Assembly (NCBI RefSeq): GCF_004345605.1
Contig: NZ_SLVY01000018.1
Span: forward strand, 1 to 64,000
DNA length: 64,000 nt
Source: Rhodococcus sp. SMB37
GTDB lineage: Bacteria; Actinomycetota; Actinomycetes; Mycobacteriales; Mycobacteriaceae
Direction: 5' to 3'
In this document: one piece after another, positions 27,303 to 40,196 of the stretch
How the letters are laid out: every line of letters begins with the position of its first letter
Position numbering within the stretch: the stretch's first letter is position 1
Notes under the pieces: generated by a model
What the model was told of the DNA's origin: nothing
Seen by the model: the letters and a program-made list of their open reading frames with translations, nothing else
The model's database searches: none
Program-made: the position numbers and the translations under genes

Positions 27303-28952
27303 GTGAACGACGAGCCTAACGCGCTTGCCGATGTGTGGGCGGACGTCGTTTCCGAGCTCACCGTGGACAACGGTGGATTGTCGAAGAGCCAGAAAGCATG
27401 GCTCAACCTCGTCAAACCCATCACCTTGGCCCAGGGATTCGCACTGCTCTCGGTGCCGTCCACCCTGGCGCAGCAATCGATCGAGCGTGATCTCCGCGAG
27501 CCCATCCTTCGGGTACTCAACCGCAACCTCGGGCAGGGTGTGGAAGGACTCGGAGTCCGCGTCGAACCCCGCGAACGGATCGACGACCCCGCCGAGGATC
27601 CCTACGCCGAGCCCCGCGACACACTGCCTCTGGAGGGACTTCCGGCGGAACCCACCTCGCGTGAGGCAAAACACCGCGAAACTGCACGTCGCGACACAGA
27701 ACCGAGGGAACGGCGCACGACCCGCGACGCAATGCCGCCCGGCGACGTCAGGGGTCCCTACCATCGCCGTTTCGGACCTGGATACGACCACGAGCCTCTC
27801 GAACCCGACCACGGGGATGTCGACGAGGTCGACGACGATCACGAGGCACTCACCGCGGTGCGCGAGTCCTGGCCGTCGTACTTCACACAGCCGCCGCCGC
27901 CCGAAACACCGGCGATCGGCAGCAGCAGCCTCAACGCGAAGTACACGTTCGACACCTTCGTCATCGGTGCGTCGAACCGCTTTGCGCACGCTGCCGCCGT
28001 GGCGATCGCAGAAGCGCCGGCCCGCGCCTACAACCCCCTCTTCATCTGGGGTGCGTCCGGCCTCGGCAAGACACATCTCCTGCACGCCGCGGGGCATTAT
28101 GCACAGCGACTCTTCCCCGGGATGAGGGTGAAGTACGTCTCGACGGAAGAGTTCACGAACGATTTCATCAACAGCCTGCGCGACGACCGAAAGGTCGCGT
28201 TCAAACGTCGATACCGCGAGACAGACATCCTCCTCGTCGACGACATCCAGTTCATCGAAGGCAAGGAAGGCATCCAGGAGGAGTTCTTCCACACGTTCAA
28301 CACTCTCCACAATGCGAACAAGCAGATCGTCGTTTCCTCGGACCGTCCGCCCAAGCAGCTGGCCACGCTCGAGGAACGGCTGCGGACCCGGTTCGAGTGG
28401 GGTCTGATCACCGACGTCCAGCCGCCCGAACTCGAGACGCGCATCGCGATCCTCAGCAAGAAGGCGCGGATGGACGGGCTCGACGTGCCCCACGATGTCC
28501 TCGAGCTCATCGCCAGCCGGATCGAACGCAACATCCGTGAACTCGAGGGTGCACTCATCCGGGTCACGGCGTTCGCCTCCCTCAACAGGCAGCCACTCGA
28601 CCTGACCCTCGCCGAGGTGGTGCTGCGCGACCTGATGCCCGATTCGACAGCACTCGAGATCAACGCCTCGACGATCATGGCGGTGTGCGCCGAGTACTTC
28701 GGTATCTCGATCGACGACCTGTGCGGACCGGGCAAAGCACGCCCATTGGCCCAGGCCAGGCAGATCGCCATGTATCTGTGCCGTGAGCTCACCGACCTGT
28801 CGCTGCCGAAGATAGGCCAGACGTTCGGACGCGACCACACAACAGTCATGTACGCGGACAAGAAGATTCGCAAGGAGATGGCCGAACGACGCAAGATCTA
28901 CGACCAGGTGCAGGAGCTCACGGCCCGCATCAAGCAGCGCTCGAAGCGGTAG
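27303..28952 (+). CDS. dnaA: Chromosomal replication initiator protein DnaA
   Basis: Origin-binding AAA+ initiator of 549 residues. Domain I is at the N-terminus ([15 protein letters not shown]). Domain II is an unusually charged linker of about 120 residues (about 90-215, many Arg/Asp/Glu). The AAA+ core has Walker A ([14 protein letters not shown], about 245) and Walker B ([10 protein letters not shown], about 305). Domain IV has the DnaA-box reader [18 protein letters not shown] 27303 is chosen with GGAGG eight bases upstream; the GTG at 27288 overlaps that Shine-Dalgarno. A strong terminator follows the stop. Confidence 0.98.
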   Translation: MNDEPNALADVWADVVSELTVDNGGLSKSQKAWLNLVKPITLAQGFALLSVPSTLAQQSIERDLREPILRVLNRNLGQGVEGLGVRVEPRERIDDPAEDPYAEPRDTLPLEGLPAEPTSREAKHRETARRDTEPRERRTTRDAMPPGDVRGPYHRRFGPGYDHEPLEPDHGDVDEVDDDHEALTAVRESWPSYFTQPPPPETPAIGSSSLNAKYTFDTFVIGASNRFAHAAAVAIAEAPARAYNPLFIWGASGLGKTHLLHAAGHYAQRLFPGMRVKYVSTEEFTNDFINSLRDDRKVAFKRRYRETDILLVDDIQFIEGKEGIQEEFFHTFNTLHNANKQIVVSSDRPPKQLATLEERLRTRFEWGLITDVQPPELETRIAILSKKARMDGLDVPHDVLELIASRIERNIRELEGALIRVTAFASLNRQPLDLTLAEVVLRDLMPDSTALEINASTIMAVCAEYFGISIDDLCGPGKARPLAQARQIAMYLCRELTDLSLPKIGQTFGRDHTTVMYADKKIRKEMAERRKIYDQVQELTARIKQRSKR

Positions 28953-28978
28953 CAAGTCACACTGCAGGACCACTCACG

Positions 28979-29013
28979 AATCGGGAGCGTCGCCACGACG
29001 CTCCCGATTTTTT
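28979..29013 (+). terminator. Rho-independent terminator of dnaA
   Basis: Perfect 14-base-arm stem (arms 28979-28992 and 28996-29009, loop CCA) followed by a run of six T. It separates dnaA transcription from the origin sequence. Confidence 0.92.
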
Positions 29014-29460
29014 CTGTCCACAGACTGTGCGTAACCCATCGATTTCGTCCCGGATCTCGAGAAAGAAGGCACACTCACACTTGTGGACAACGGTGTGCAG
29101 AACGTGGAATCTTTGTGGACGAACGGTGGACAGAACTAGAACAGTCTCGAGGAGTCCACATCCATCCTCGAGAATTCCTCGAGTTCATCCTCGAGTCGGA
29201 CGGCTCGAGAAGGCCGCGTCACCAGCCTAGACGGTCGTTCGTCCACAGATTCCACAGGACCTATTACTACTTCTGTGAATTCTTCTCAGAAATACTCTTT
29301 CAAAACAGGTGTGTGGATCCCTCGAGTCCACAGGCCCTCGAGAGTCGCGTCGTCGCAACGGCGTCCGGCTTTCCAAGCAGGGCTCGAGCGCCTACCGTGG
29401 AGCCGCATCCCCGACGCCGAGCAGTGGAGTCGGGACCGTGTGTCAGACTCGTAAGACTTG
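29014..29460. other. Chromosomal origin oriC (dnaA-dnaN intergenic region)
   Basis: Non-coding stretch with clustered DnaA boxes. They are CTGTCCACA (29014), TGTGGACAA (29082, perfect reverse of TTGTCCACA), TGTGGACGA (29114), GGTGGACAG (29125), GAGTCCACA (29152 and 29324), TCGTCCACA (29239), GATTCCACA (29248) and TGTGGATCC (29312). Right after the 29248 box are a short GGAC spacer, trinucleotides CTA-TTA-CTA-CTT (29261-29272) and an AT-rich stretch to about 29306. That is the layout of a bacterial basal origin unwinding system with DnaA-trios. Nine CTCGAG hexamers are spread over 29056-29388, five of them in a tight set at 29146-29209. Confidence 0.92.
29248..29306 (+). promoter_or_regulatory. 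Putative unwinding element: DnaA box, GC spacer, DnaA-trios, AT-rich stretch
   Basis: GATTCCACA, then GGAC, then CTA TTA CTA CTT, whose complements read 3'-GAT AAT GAT GAA-5' and fit the DnaA-trio rule 3'-(G/A)A(T/A)-5'. The following 30 bases are clearly AT-richer than the surroundings. The order matches the basal unwinding system described in Bacillus subtilis. Strand opening here is inferred. Confidence 0.72.
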
Positions 29461-29463
29461 TCG

Positions 29464-30681
29464 ATGACCACGATCGAGAGAGGATCCCCCGGGGCGATGG
29501 AGCTTGGAAGCATGAAGTTTCGTGTTGCTCGCGAGGACTTCGCCGACTCTGTCGCATGGGTGGCACGGAGCCTCCCGTCGCGCCCACCGGTTCCGGTGCT
29601 CGGTGGAGTCCTGCTCGGAGCCGATGAGCAAGGCCTGACCGTCTCGGGCTTCGACTACGAGGTCTCGGCGCAGGTACACGTCCCGGCAGAAGTGATCACC
29701 CCGGGCAAGGTGCTCGTATCGGGCAAGCTGCTCGCAGATATCACCCGCTCGCTCCCCAACAAGCCCGTGGATGTCGTCCTCGATGGCACCCGCGTGCTCA
29801 TCACCTGCGGTAGCGCGAAGTTCTCCCTGCCGACGATGCCGGTCGAGGACTACCCACAGCTCCCCGAGCTTCCGCAGCAGACGGGTGCCCTGTCCGGCGA
29901 TCTGTTCGCCGAGGCGATCGGCCAGGTTGCGGTCGCCGCAGGCAAGGACGACACGCTTCCGATGCTCACCGGTATCCGCGTCGAGATCGAGGGCACCGAC
30001 ATGGTGCTCGCGGCCACCGACCGTTTCCGCCTCGCGGTGCGCAAGCTCGAGTGGATGCCCACCGGCGACAGCACCAGCTCAGCTGTGCTGGTACCGGCCA
30101 AGACGCTTTCCGAAGCCGCGAAAACTGTTGGTGGAGCATCTAGTCCGGTGGTGCAGCTGGCACTCGGTAGTGGCTCGTCGGTCGGTGCCGAAGGACTGCT
30201 CGGCATCGTCGCGGACGGACGTCGCACCACCACACGTCTCCTCGACGCCGAATTCCCCAAGTTCCGTCAGCTGCTCCCCAACGAGCACACCGCGATGGCC
30301 ACGGTCGAGATCGCACCGCTGGTCGAGGCGATCAAACGTGTCGCTCTCGTCGCCGAACGCGGAGCCCAGGTCCGACTCGAGTTCAACGAGGGCAGTGTGC
30401 TGCTCTCGGCCGGCGGCGACGACGCGGGACGCGCCGAGGAATCACATCCGGCCGAATTCCACGGCGAACCGATGGTCATCGCGTTCAATCCGGGATACCT
30501 GCTCGACGGTCTGACGTCGCTGCACACCGACAAGGTGTCGTTCGGGTTCACCACCTCCAGCCGTCCGGCCGTGCTGCGGCCGGCCACCGACGAGGAGCCG
30601 GTGCCCGACGAGTCGGGCACGTTCGCTGCCCCCGACAGCGCCTACACCTACCTCTTGATGCCGGTGCGCCTGCCGGGCTGA
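29464..30681 (+). CDS. dnaN: DNA polymerase III beta sliding clamp
   Basis: Ring-shaped processivity clamp for replication, about 405 residues. The three repeated clamp domains are evident ([18 protein letters not shown] opening, [17 protein letters not shown] hinge, [28 protein letters not shown]). The C-terminal [11 protein letters not shown] is the usual YxxMP(V/M)R end. Start uncertain: ATG 29464 is used here; ATG 29497 and ATG 29512 (just before KFRVAREDF) are plausible, and none has a classical Shine-Dalgarno. recF follows 25 bases later. Confidence 0.97.
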   Translation: MTTIERGSPGAMELGSMKFRVAREDFADSVAWVARSLPSRPPVPVLGGVLLGADEQGLTVSGFDYEVSAQVHVPAEVITPGKVLVSGKLLADITRSLPNKPVDVVLDGTRVLITCGSAKFSLPTMPVEDYPQLPELPQQTGALSGDLFAEAIGQVAVAAGKDDTLPMLTGIRVEIEGTDMVLAATDRFRLAVRKLEWMPTGDSTSSAVLVPAKTLSEAAKTVGGASSPVVQLALGSGSSVGAEGLLGIVADGRRTTTRLLDAEFPKFRQLLPNEHTAMATVEIAPLVEAIKRVALVAERGAQVRLEFNEGSVLLSAGGDDAGRAEESHPAEFHGEPMVIAFNPGYLLDGLTSLHTDKVSFGFTTSSRPAVLRPATDEEPVPDESGTFAAPDSAYTYLLMPVRLPG

Positions 30682-30706
30682 CCGGCGAGCAGAAAGTGGA
30701 CGGACC

Positions 30707-31931
30707 GTGTACGTTCGCACCTTCGCGCTGCGCGATTTCCGGTCATGGGAGACCGCGTCGGTCGATTTGACTCCGGGCCCAACGGTTTTCGTCGGGCCCA
30801 ACGGACACGGCAAGACCAATCTCATCGAGGCGCTCGGGTACCTGTCGGGTCTGTCATCGCATCGCGTGGCGTCCGATTCTCCTCTCCTTCGCGCCGGGAC
30901 CCCACGAGCGTTCGTCGGTGCAGTGGTCGTCAACGGCGGCCGTGAACTAGGAATCGACATCGAGATCAACGACGGAAAGGTCAATCGGGCGCGGATCAAC
31001 CAGTCGCCCGCCAGGCGACCGAGGGAGATCGTCGGGATCCTCCGGACGGTGTTGTTCGCGCCCGAGGATCTCTCGCTCGTCCGCGGCGACCCTGGGGACC
31101 GTCGGCGGTTCCTCGACGAACTGCTGACCACCCGTTTCCCCCGCCTCGGGGGTGTGCGCGCGGACTATGACAAGGTTCTGCGACAGCGCTCGGCGTTGCT
31201 CAAGACGGCCGGTGGTGCACTGCGCCGGGGCGCTCGATCGAGTGATGGTGCGAGTGCGCTGGCGACCCTCGACGTGTGGGACGGACATCTCGCGGCGCAC
31301 GGGTCGGAGTTGCTGGCCGCACGGATCGCACTCCTGCACGACCTCGCGCCTCATGTGGTCGAGTCCTACCGGTCTATCGCACCGGAATCGCGTCCGGCGG
31401 TCCTGCGCTATCGGAGCAGTCTCGGCGATCCGCTTCCGGCAGAATTCGCCGATCCCTCGCGGGTGCCCCAACACGACGACCGTGAACTGATCGAGGCCGC
31501 GTTCTTGCAGAGGCTCTCGGAGATGCGTTCCAAGGAAATCGAACGGGGAGTGTGCCTGGTCGGTCCTCATCGCGACGACCTCGAATTGATCCTCGGCGAT
31601 CAGCCTGCGAAAGGATATGCGAGCCACGGGGAATCCTGGTCGTTCGCTCTGTCGCTGCGACTCGGTGCGTTCGCTCTGCTCCGGTCGGACGGTACGGATC
31701 CGGTGCTCATGCTCGACGACGTGTTCGCAGAGTTGGACCGTCGTCGACGCGCCGCACTCGCGTCGGTCGCGGCGACGGCGGAGCAGGTCCTCATCACCGC
31801 GGCCGTACCCGAGGACGTGCCTTCCGAGCTGACGGGTGCGCGGTTCCCGGTGCATGCCGAGGACACCGAACGTGGCCGTATCTCTGTGCTGGGTGCGGCA
31901 GCGCGAGGAGAATCGGTCGAGGAGGTATCCG

Positions 31932-31945
<14 letters not shown>
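30707..31945 (+). CDS. recF: DNA replication and repair protein RecF
   Basis: SMC-like ATPase of 412 residues that helps load RecA at gaps. Walker [15 protein letters not shown] is near the N-terminus, the signature region is near [15 protein letters not shown], and Walker B is [12 protein letters not shown]. The start is GTG 30707. It lies directly after dnaN; the gnd gene found between these two genes in some mycobacteria and relatives is absent. Its 3' end overlaps the next gene by 14 bases. Confidence 0.97.
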
Positions 31946-34740
<2,795 letters not shown>

Positions 34741-34756
34741 TCCTGCGGAGATGTGA

Positions 34757-34779
34757 AGTCGGGGCAGACTGCCCCGACT
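34757..34779 (+). terminator. Terminator hairpin after gyrB
   Basis: AGTCGGGGC (34757-34765), a 5-base loop, GCCCCGACT (34771-34779), 17 bases beyond the gyrB stop; no T-tract. Confidence 0.65.
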
Positions 34780-34796
34780 CCGGCGTGTCGTGCCGG

Positions 34797-34836
34797 TAGG
34801 GCCTGCGATGTGTGATATTTCATGTCGCAGGCCCTA
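34797..34836. repeat. Long inverted repeat downstream of gyrB
   Basis: TAGGGCCTGCGA (34797-34808) and its exact complement TCGCAGGCCCTA (34825-34836) around a 16-base AT-rich loop. It could be a second terminator or an RNA or operator element. Confidence 0.6.
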
Positions 34837-35122
34837 CTGATACTCTCATTTCGGACTAATGCCGCTTACATTCAGCGGTTACTCATGAGTACACTCCTAT
34901 CGGCCATCCGTATGCATGGCCGCCGAACAGGGCCATGAAGGGAATCACCCGGCGTATGTGGAAACCCGTCTTCCATATCCCCTGTATGTCCCGATATGGT
35001 GCCCTCACCCAGAAACGTCTCGTTCGACTGCATTCCAGCGGAAATCATGCTCACCGGTCGAGTGGGTTGGTCGTGAATGCTCGTCGCGCGGCGCGAACGG
35101 GTTGGAAGGAGAGCTGTAATCC

Positions 35123-38100
35123 ATGAGTGACGAGTCACCGCGCCGGCAGCGGTGGTGGAATATCGAGGGGTGGGGACTTCGCAGGAAGGTCACTGCCGTT
35201 CTCGCCGTTCCGGTAACAGTGGCGATGGTCCTCGGTGGACTCCGCGTCGAAGCGGAACTCAGCAATGCGGTCCATTTTTCGTCCGCCGCTGACCAAGTCG
35301 TGGGTGTGCCCGACATCGTCGACTTCTCGACTGCTTTCGCAACTTCCACCGCGACCAATGCCTCCGGCACCGCCCGGCCGGACGACCTCGAGCTCCTGCG
35401 GGAATCGTTCGAGAAGATCAAGCCGCTCGCCGAGAACCCCGAGTTGGATCCCGCTGTCACCTCCGACCTCACCCAGACGATCGCCGCCGCAGAGACCCTC
35501 TACGGGCAGATGCAGGCCGGCCCCGTGCCGGTTGCGCAGATCGCCACGGTCTACAACGAGGTGCGCGACAACCTCAACCGCATCGTCGAGGCGATTCTCG
35601 ACCAGATCGACGACCCGGACGTTCTCGATCACGGAACACGCCTGATCAACGCGTGGTACTCGCAGCGCTATCTGTTCGGTCAGGTGCTCGGCATCATCGA
35701 GATCCTCGAGAATCCGACGACTTCCGGCACCGCTCTCGTCACCGCATCCGGCGGCGAACTCGCGATGCTCGACCTCCTTGCCCGTTCCTTCCCTCTTGCC
35801 GACGCGCAGATCGCAGACCTGCGCAGCGGTATCGACCAGCGCACCGCGATGGTGGAAGCTGCAGGTCAGGGACCGCTTCCGGTGATGGATCTGCGGGAAT
35901 CGATGCTCCACAGCGTCGATGTCTACGCCAACATCATCAACGAAGCCTCACAAGCGATCACCACGACTGTCGTCGACCGCGCGGCGGAGACTCGTTCCGC
36001 CGCACTCCGAGATACTGCGTTCGTGCTCGCCGCGCTGCTCGTAGCCCTCGTCCTCGCGTTGCTCGTGTCGCGATCGCTGGTCGGCCCGATCCGTCGCCTG
36101 CGGTACGGCACCCTCAAGGTTGCGCGTCAGGAACTGCCCGAAGCCATCGACCGGATCAAGGTCGGCGACAGCATCGAGGACATCGAGTTCACTCGGGTTC
36201 CGGTGCACACGACCGAAGAGATCGGTCAGCTTGCCCGCGCCGTCGACGACATGCACGGACAGGCTCTGCGTCTCGCCGGCGAGCAGGCCCACCTCCGCTT
36301 GCAGATCAGCGACATGTTCGAGACCCTCGCACGTCGAAGCAAGTCGCTCGTCGAACAACAGCTCGGACTCATCGAGCGACTCGAGTACGAAGAGAAGGAC
36401 CCGTCCCGTCTCGAGAGCTTGTTCAAGCTCGATCACCTTGCAGCACGTATGCGCCGTAACGGAGACAACCTCCTGATTCTCTCCGGTACACGTATGCGCC
36501 GTGGCGAGTCTGCTCCGGTTCAGCTCGGCGACATCCTGCGTGCAGCGATGTCCGAGGTCGAGGATTACCAGCGAGTCGAAATCGGTTCCACTCCCGACGG
36601 TGCGCTCAGCGGTGCTGTCGCGACGGACATCGTCCACCTGCTCGCGGAGCTGGTCGACAATGCGCTGCGTGCTTCCCCGCCGGACAGCACCGTCACGTTC
36701 AGTTTCGCGCGTGCCGTCGATGGTGGCCTGCTCGTCGAGATCGCCGACCGCGGTATCGGTATCCCGTCCGACGAACTCGAGTTGATCAACGATCGTCTCC
36801 GCCAGGGTGGCGAGGTGGGTCCGGACACCGCTCGCCACATGGGTCTGTTCGTGACCTCACGTCTCGCAGATCGGCACGGGCTCACCGTGCGCCTGCGGCC
36901 GACGTTCGACACCGCGCGTAATCCCGGTATCACCGCAAGCGTCCATATTCCGGACGTCCTGCTCATGTCGCCGCTGGCGCTGTCTCAGCCGGGTCCCGTC
37001 GTCGTCGATGGTGAGGCGGAGGAGATCTCCGTCGCCCAGCAACAGGAACTTACTCTGCCCGCGGGCGCGGGCAAGGAAACGGATCTCGACCACTCGCAGC
37101 CGATTCCGGAGTACCTTCCGGTGCGGGCCGGCTCGCGTCAGGAATCCCGCGTCGACGACCAGCCCACGGAGATCCGTCGTCCGGACACTGCCACGGCAGG
37201 GTTCCAGCAGTCGGAGCCGATCTATCGGGAACAGCAATCCGAGCCGGTGTACCGAGAACAGCCGCAGCTTCAGCCGCAGGCGTTCCATTCTGCTCCGCCC
37301 GCCCATTCTGCTCCGCCCGCCCATTCTGCTCCGCCCGCTCCGCCTCGACAGCAGCCGTCGCGCGAGCAGGTGCCGACAGGTCTGCCGCAGCGTCAGCCGG
37401 GTCTGCCGCAGCGTCAGCCGGGCTCTACGCCGGGTCTGCCGCAGCGTCAGCCCGGTTCGACGCCGGGTCTGCCGCAACGTAGCCCCGGCTCGACCGAGGG
37501 TCTGCCTCAGCCGGACGGACAGCAGGCTCCCCGCCGGATCCAGCCCGATGCCGCGGCAGCATTGGCCTCGGCACTTCCTTCGCGTGCCAACCGCACACCT
37601 GTGGATCCGAATGCAGAGAACGGGCGCCGCGAGGACCTCGAGCGTGAGCATCAGGTTCAGCAAGCGCAGGGCGCGTCGACGCAGTTCGGTGCGCCGGAGC
37701 AGGAATCGCCGCGTCACGAGGCCCCGGTTCAGGAAGCTCAGAACCAGGATGAGAAGAACGGGGAATCGTCGAGCCACGCAGCTCACGCTCTGGCGACCCC
37801 GCCGGCTCGTGAGTCGGGTCTGCCTCAGCGTCGTCCCATGCAGGACCCCGCACCGGAGAACCGCTCCTTCGATCAGGGGCGGCCGGCAGCGTCGGGCCCC
37901 GGTCTGCCGCAGCGTCGCCCGGGTGCAACCCCCGGTGTTCCAGTGCGGGCAGTGAGGCCGCCTCAGGATGCGGATGCGGATGCGCCAGAGCCGGGCCTGC
38001 CTCAGCGCAACCCCGGATCCACGCCGGGTCTGCCTCAGCGTCAGCCCGGTTCCACGCCGGGTCTGCCGCCGCAGAACCAGGGTGGGCAGGCAGAGTCGAG

Positions 38101-38827
38101 CGGTCGTGCTGCACAGCCGACCCGCAGCGAACAGGATGCGCGACCGGCACAGGTCACCTCCTCCGGTCTGCCTCAGCGTCAGCCCGGTGCAACACCGGGA
38201 GTGGCACCTCTTCAGGCAGGTCCACCGCCCAGTAGCGAGAATCGCCGTGGCGGAGCCTTCGGTCTGCCTCGTCGGCAGCCGGGTTCTTCGCCGCGGATCC
38301 CGCAATCCGCGGCCAGGCCGGCAAGTATCGCCGACGGTGGTTCGGTGTCGGAGAAGACCGATGCGCAGAATGCTGCTCGGCATCGTTACCGCACGAACTC
38401 CGCGAAGACCGCGTCGTTCTTCCAGCCCCGTCCGGATGCAGGTTCGCTGAAACCGCACTCCGCGGCCGGCAACCCGATCTTCTCCGACATGATGTCGGAC
38501 TGGCTCGTCGATCCGACGAACCTGCCCGAGGATCGGCGGAAGCGCGAGTGGCATTCGGCTGCAGACTCGGGATGGCAGGCCGCGCAGCGTGCAGCGGAAA
38601 TCCCGGTGGAGGAACACACCACTTCCGGTCTTCCCCGCCGGGCACCGGGCGAACGTCTGGTCCCGGGTGCCGTGCGCCAACCTGTGACCGCAGAACAGCG
38701 CGCACTCCGACGTCGTGACCCGGAATCCATCCGGGCCAATCTCAGTCGCCACCAGCAGGGAGTCCGCAATGGGCGTGCTTCGGCGACGACAAGTAATCGC
38801 GAGAACAATGAACAGGGAGTTCGATGA
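35123..38827 (+). CDS. Conservon sensor kinase-like protein (CvnA type) with long Pro/Gln-rich repeat tail
   Basis: Membrane histidine-kinase-like protein of 1234 residues, first gene of a four-gene conservon. Helix 1 (about 20-42) and helix 2 (about 293-313) bracket an external sensory region of about 250 residues. HAMP-like and dimerisation segments follow ([20 protein letters not shown] holds the candidate histidine). The ATPase domain has [25 protein letters not shown] and [16 protein letters not shown]. From about residue 625 the protein is predicted disordered, with three perfect H-S-A-P-P-A repeats and about ten G-L-P-Q-R-x-P-G units. The usual conservon role is to control the GTPase encoded downstream; the signal is unknown. 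ATG 35123 lies behind GGAAGGAGAG. The stop overlaps the next start (ATGA). Confidence 0.88.
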   Translation: MSDESPRRQRWWNIEGWGLRRKVTAVLAVPVTVAMVLGGLRVEAELSNAVHFSSAADQVVGVPDIVDFSTAFATSTATNASGTARPDDLELLRESFEKIKPLAENPELDPAVTSDLTQTIAAAETLYGQMQAGPVPVAQIATVYNEVRDNLNRIVEAILDQIDDPDVLDHGTRLINAWYSQRYLFGQVLGIIEILENPTTSGTALVTASGGELAMLDLLARSFPLADAQIADLRSGIDQRTAMVEAAGQGPLPVMDLRESMLHSVDVYANIINEASQAITTTVVDRAAETRSAALRDTAFVLAALLVALVLALLVSRSLVGPIRRLRYGTLKVARQELPEAIDRIKVGDSIEDIEFTRVPVHTTEEIGQLARAVDDMHGQALRLAGEQAHLRLQISDMFETLARRSKSLVEQQLGLIERLEYEEKDPSRLESLFKLDHLAARMRRNGDNLLILSGTRMRRGESAPVQLGDILRAAMSEVEDYQRVEIGSTPDGALSGAVATDIVHLLAELVDNALRASPPDSTVTFSFARAVDGGLLVEIADRGIGIPSDELELINDRLRQGGEVGPDTARHMGLFVTSRLADRHGLTVRLRPTFDTARNPGITASVHIPDVLLMSPLALSQPGPVVVDGEAEEISVAQQQELTLPAGAGKETDLDHSQPIPEYLPVRAGSRQESRVDDQPTEIRRPDTATAGFQQSEPIYREQQSEPVYREQPQLQPQAFHSAPPAHSAPPAHSAPPAPPRQQPSREQVPTGLPQRQPGLPQRQPGSTPGLPQRQPGSTPGLPQRSPGSTEGLPQPDGQQAPRRIQPDAAAALASALPSRANRTPVDPNAENGRREDLEREHQVQQAQGASTQFGAPEQESPRHEAPVQEAQNQDEKNGESSSHAAHALATPPARESGLPQRRPMQDPAPENRSFDQGRPAASGPGLPQRRPGATPGVPVRAVRPPQDADADAPEPGLPQRNPGSTPGLPQRQPGSTPGLPPQNQGGQAESSGRAAQPTRSEQDARPAQVTSSGLPQRQPGATPGVAPLQAGPPPSSENRRGGAFGLPRRQPGSSPRIPQSAARPASIADGGSVSEKTDAQNAARHRYRTNSAKTASFFQPRPDAGSLKPHSAAGNPIFSDMMSDWLVDPTNLPEDRRKREWHSAADSGWQAAQRAAEIPVEEHTTSGLPRRAPGERLVPGAVRQPVTAEQRALRRRDPESIRANLSRHQQGVRNGRASATTSNRENNEQGVR
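37285..37338 (+). repeat. Three perfect 18-base tandem repeats in the kinase tail
   Basis: Unit CCATTCTGCTCCGCCCGC repeated three times without a mismatch (37285-37302, 37303-37320, 37321-37338), encoding H-S-A-P-P-A. Perfect identity at third positions suggests recent expansion. Confidence 0.9.
37378..38300 (+). repeat. Dispersed G-L-P-Q-R-x-P-G-S-T-P repeat region
   Basis: Coding repeats with the DNA core GGTCTGCCGCAGCGTCAG and close variants. They are densest at 37378-37505 and 37999-38070 and then scattered to about 38285. The protein motif is Gly-Leu-Pro-Gln-Arg, any residue, Pro-Gly, often followed by Ser/Ala-Thr-Pro. Confidence 0.85.
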
Positions 38828-39240
38828 ACATTGATCATGGATCCGATGTAGCTCGTCCATTGGACTGGTTGGTTTCCAACTTTGCGCGCGAAGTCCCCGG
38901 TGTCTCGCATGCGGTCCTCGTGTCGGCCGACGGCCTCCTCATGGCTGCCAGCGCACATCTTCCGGTCGACCGTGCCGAGCAGCTCGCTGCGGTGACGTCC
39001 GGATTAGCGAGCCTCTCCAACGGGGTTTCGCAGTTGTTCGACGGTGGCGGAGTGTTGCAGTCCGTCGTCGAGATGCAGCACGGTTATCTGCTGCTCATGA
39101 GCGTCGGTGACGGTTCGCATCTCGCTGCGCTCACTGCTTCGGAATGCGATATCGGACAGGTCGGCTACGAGATGGCGCTCCTGGTCGACCGCGTGGGTGC
39201 GTCGGTCGAGGCGACGCCTCGGGTCGGCCAGAGGTCCTGA
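38824..39240 (+). CDS. Roadblock/LC7 domain protein (CvnB type)
   Basis: 138-residue roadblock/LC7-fold protein. The core [31 protein letters not shown] is characteristic, followed by [15 protein letters not shown] and the [17 protein letters not shown] strand. In conservons and MglA/MglB-like systems this fold regulates the partner GTPase; that role is inferred here. ATG 38824 overlaps the kinase stop codon (ATGA). Confidence 0.93.
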   Translation: MNIDHGSDVARPLDWLVSNFAREVPGVSHAVLVSADGLLMAASAHLPVDRAEQLAAVTSGLASLSNGVSQLFDGGGVLQSVVEMQHGYLLLMSVGDGSHLAALTASECDIGQVGYEMALLVDRVGASVEATPRVGQRS

Positions 39241-39253
39241 CGTCGAGGTGGCC

Positions 39254-39628
39254 ATGGAACCGCGCAAGCCGGAGTCGGTGCCGGACCAGCCGAGTCTGGT
39301 CCGGCCGTACTCGCTGACTTCGGGACGCACCAGTCCTGCGGTCGAATTGGCGTTGGAAGCCCTGATCCAGGCAATTCCGGGCACCGACAGCCGGGCCCGG
39401 GATCTGGACAACATCAACGCCACGATCTTGGAACTGTGCAAGGAGTCCCCGTCGGTCGCCGAGATCGCTGCGAGGGTGGGTGTGCCGCTCGGAGTTGCAC
39501 GCGTGCTCGTCGCCGACCTCGTCGAAGCCGGGCATGTACAGATCCTGGCCACGCTGAAAGACGATTCGAGCGACGCGGAGCGTCGTGAGCTGATTGAAAG
39601 GGTCCTCAGTGGACTTCGCGAACTCTAA
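39254..39628 (+). CDS. DUF742 protein (CvnC type)
   Basis: 124-residue protein with the DUF742 pattern: SLVRPYSLTSGRTSP near the N-terminus, then a winged-helix-like part (LCKESPSVAEIAARVGVPLGVARVLVADL). The last 20 bases overlap the GTPase gene. ATG 39254 is preceded by GAGG. It is a standard conservon component of unknown biochemical role, perhaps an adaptor between roadblock protein and GTPase. Confidence 0.92.
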   Translation: MEPRKPESVPDQPSLVRPYSLTSGRTSPAVELALEALIQAIPGTDSRARDLDNINATILELCKESPSVAEIAARVGVPLGVARVLVADLVEAGHVQILATLKDDSSDAERRELIERVLSGLREL

Positions 39629-40196
39629 CGCTACGAAGCGCGTGACCTCGACCAAGATCGTGATCGCCGGCGGATTCGGTGTCGGCAAGACCACGCTGGT
39701 AGGGGCCGTGTCGGAGATTGTTCCACTCCGCACGGAAGCGCTTGTCACGAACGCCAGCGATGGCGTCGACAACCTTGCGGCAACGCCGCAGAAGTCGACG
39801 ACGACCGTGGCCATGGACTTCGGCCGAATCAGTTTGGCCGAGGATCTCGTGCTCTACCTCTTCGGCACGCCGGGTCAGCATCGGTTCTGGTTCATGTGGG
39901 ACGACCTCATCCGAGGTGCCATCGGTGCGATCGTGCTGATCGATACCCGACGACTGGACGAGAGCTTTGCCGCTGTCGATTTCTTCGAAGCGCGCAATCT
40001 TCCGTTCATCGTCGCGATCAACGAGTTCGACGATGCACCGCGGTACCCGCTCGAAGACATCCGGCAGGCCATGGCCATTTCTCCCGAGGTGCCGATCGTA
40101 TCGATCGACGCTCGCTCGCGTGAATCGGCGAAACAGGCACTTGTCACCGTCACCGAATACGCACTTCGGAAGTTGCATCAGCCTGTGGCCCAGTAA
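39609..40196 (+). CDS. Ras-like GTPase (CvnD type)
   Basis: Small GTP-binding protein of 195 residues closing the conservon operon. The P-loop GGFGVGKTTLVGAVSE is near residue 18, the switch-II-like FGTPGQHRFWFMWDD follows, and AINEFDDAPRY supplies a diverged N-K-x-D (N-E-F-D). GTG 39609 is used because AAGGG precedes it and it sits in the DUF742 3' end. A TTG at 39594 would add five residues. The GTP/GDP switch is expected to be set by the upstream kinase-like and roadblock proteins. Confidence 0.92.
   Translation: MDFANSNATKRVTSTKIVIAGGFGVGKTTLVGAVSEIVPLRTEALVTNASDGVDNLAATPQKSTTTVAMDFGRISLAEDLVLYLFGTPGQHRFWFMWDDLIRGAIGAIVLIDTRRLDESFAAVDFFEARNLPFIVAINEFDDAPRYPLEDIRQAMAISPEVPIVSIDARSRESAKQALVTVTEYALRKLHQPVAQ

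Larger units (their letters stand above)
34741..35122. other. gyrB-conservon intergenic region with hairpins
   Basis: About 380 bases without a supported gene. Contents: the gyrB terminator (34757-34779), a 12-base-arm inverted repeat (34797-34836), a CCGCT/AGCGG repeat (34862-34878) and a 12-base palindrome TACTCATGAGTA (34880-34891) ahead of a TACACT -10-like element. The rest shows nothing recognisable. Confidence 0.65.

Noticed and set aside
27264-28973. 569-codon open frame antisense to dnaA
   Set aside because: It is a mirror of high-GC codon bias, with no domain, start signal or Shine-Dalgarno; dnaA itself is certain.
37285-38300. Repeats considered as a CRISPR array
   Set aside because: Units are in frame, contiguous or irregularly spaced and protein-coding; there are no unique spacers and no cas genes.
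36857-38860. 667-codon open frame antisense to the kinase tail
   Set aside because: It reflects the repeat DNA of the conservon kinase read backwards; its apparent T-L-R-Q-T repeats mirror the GLPQR units.
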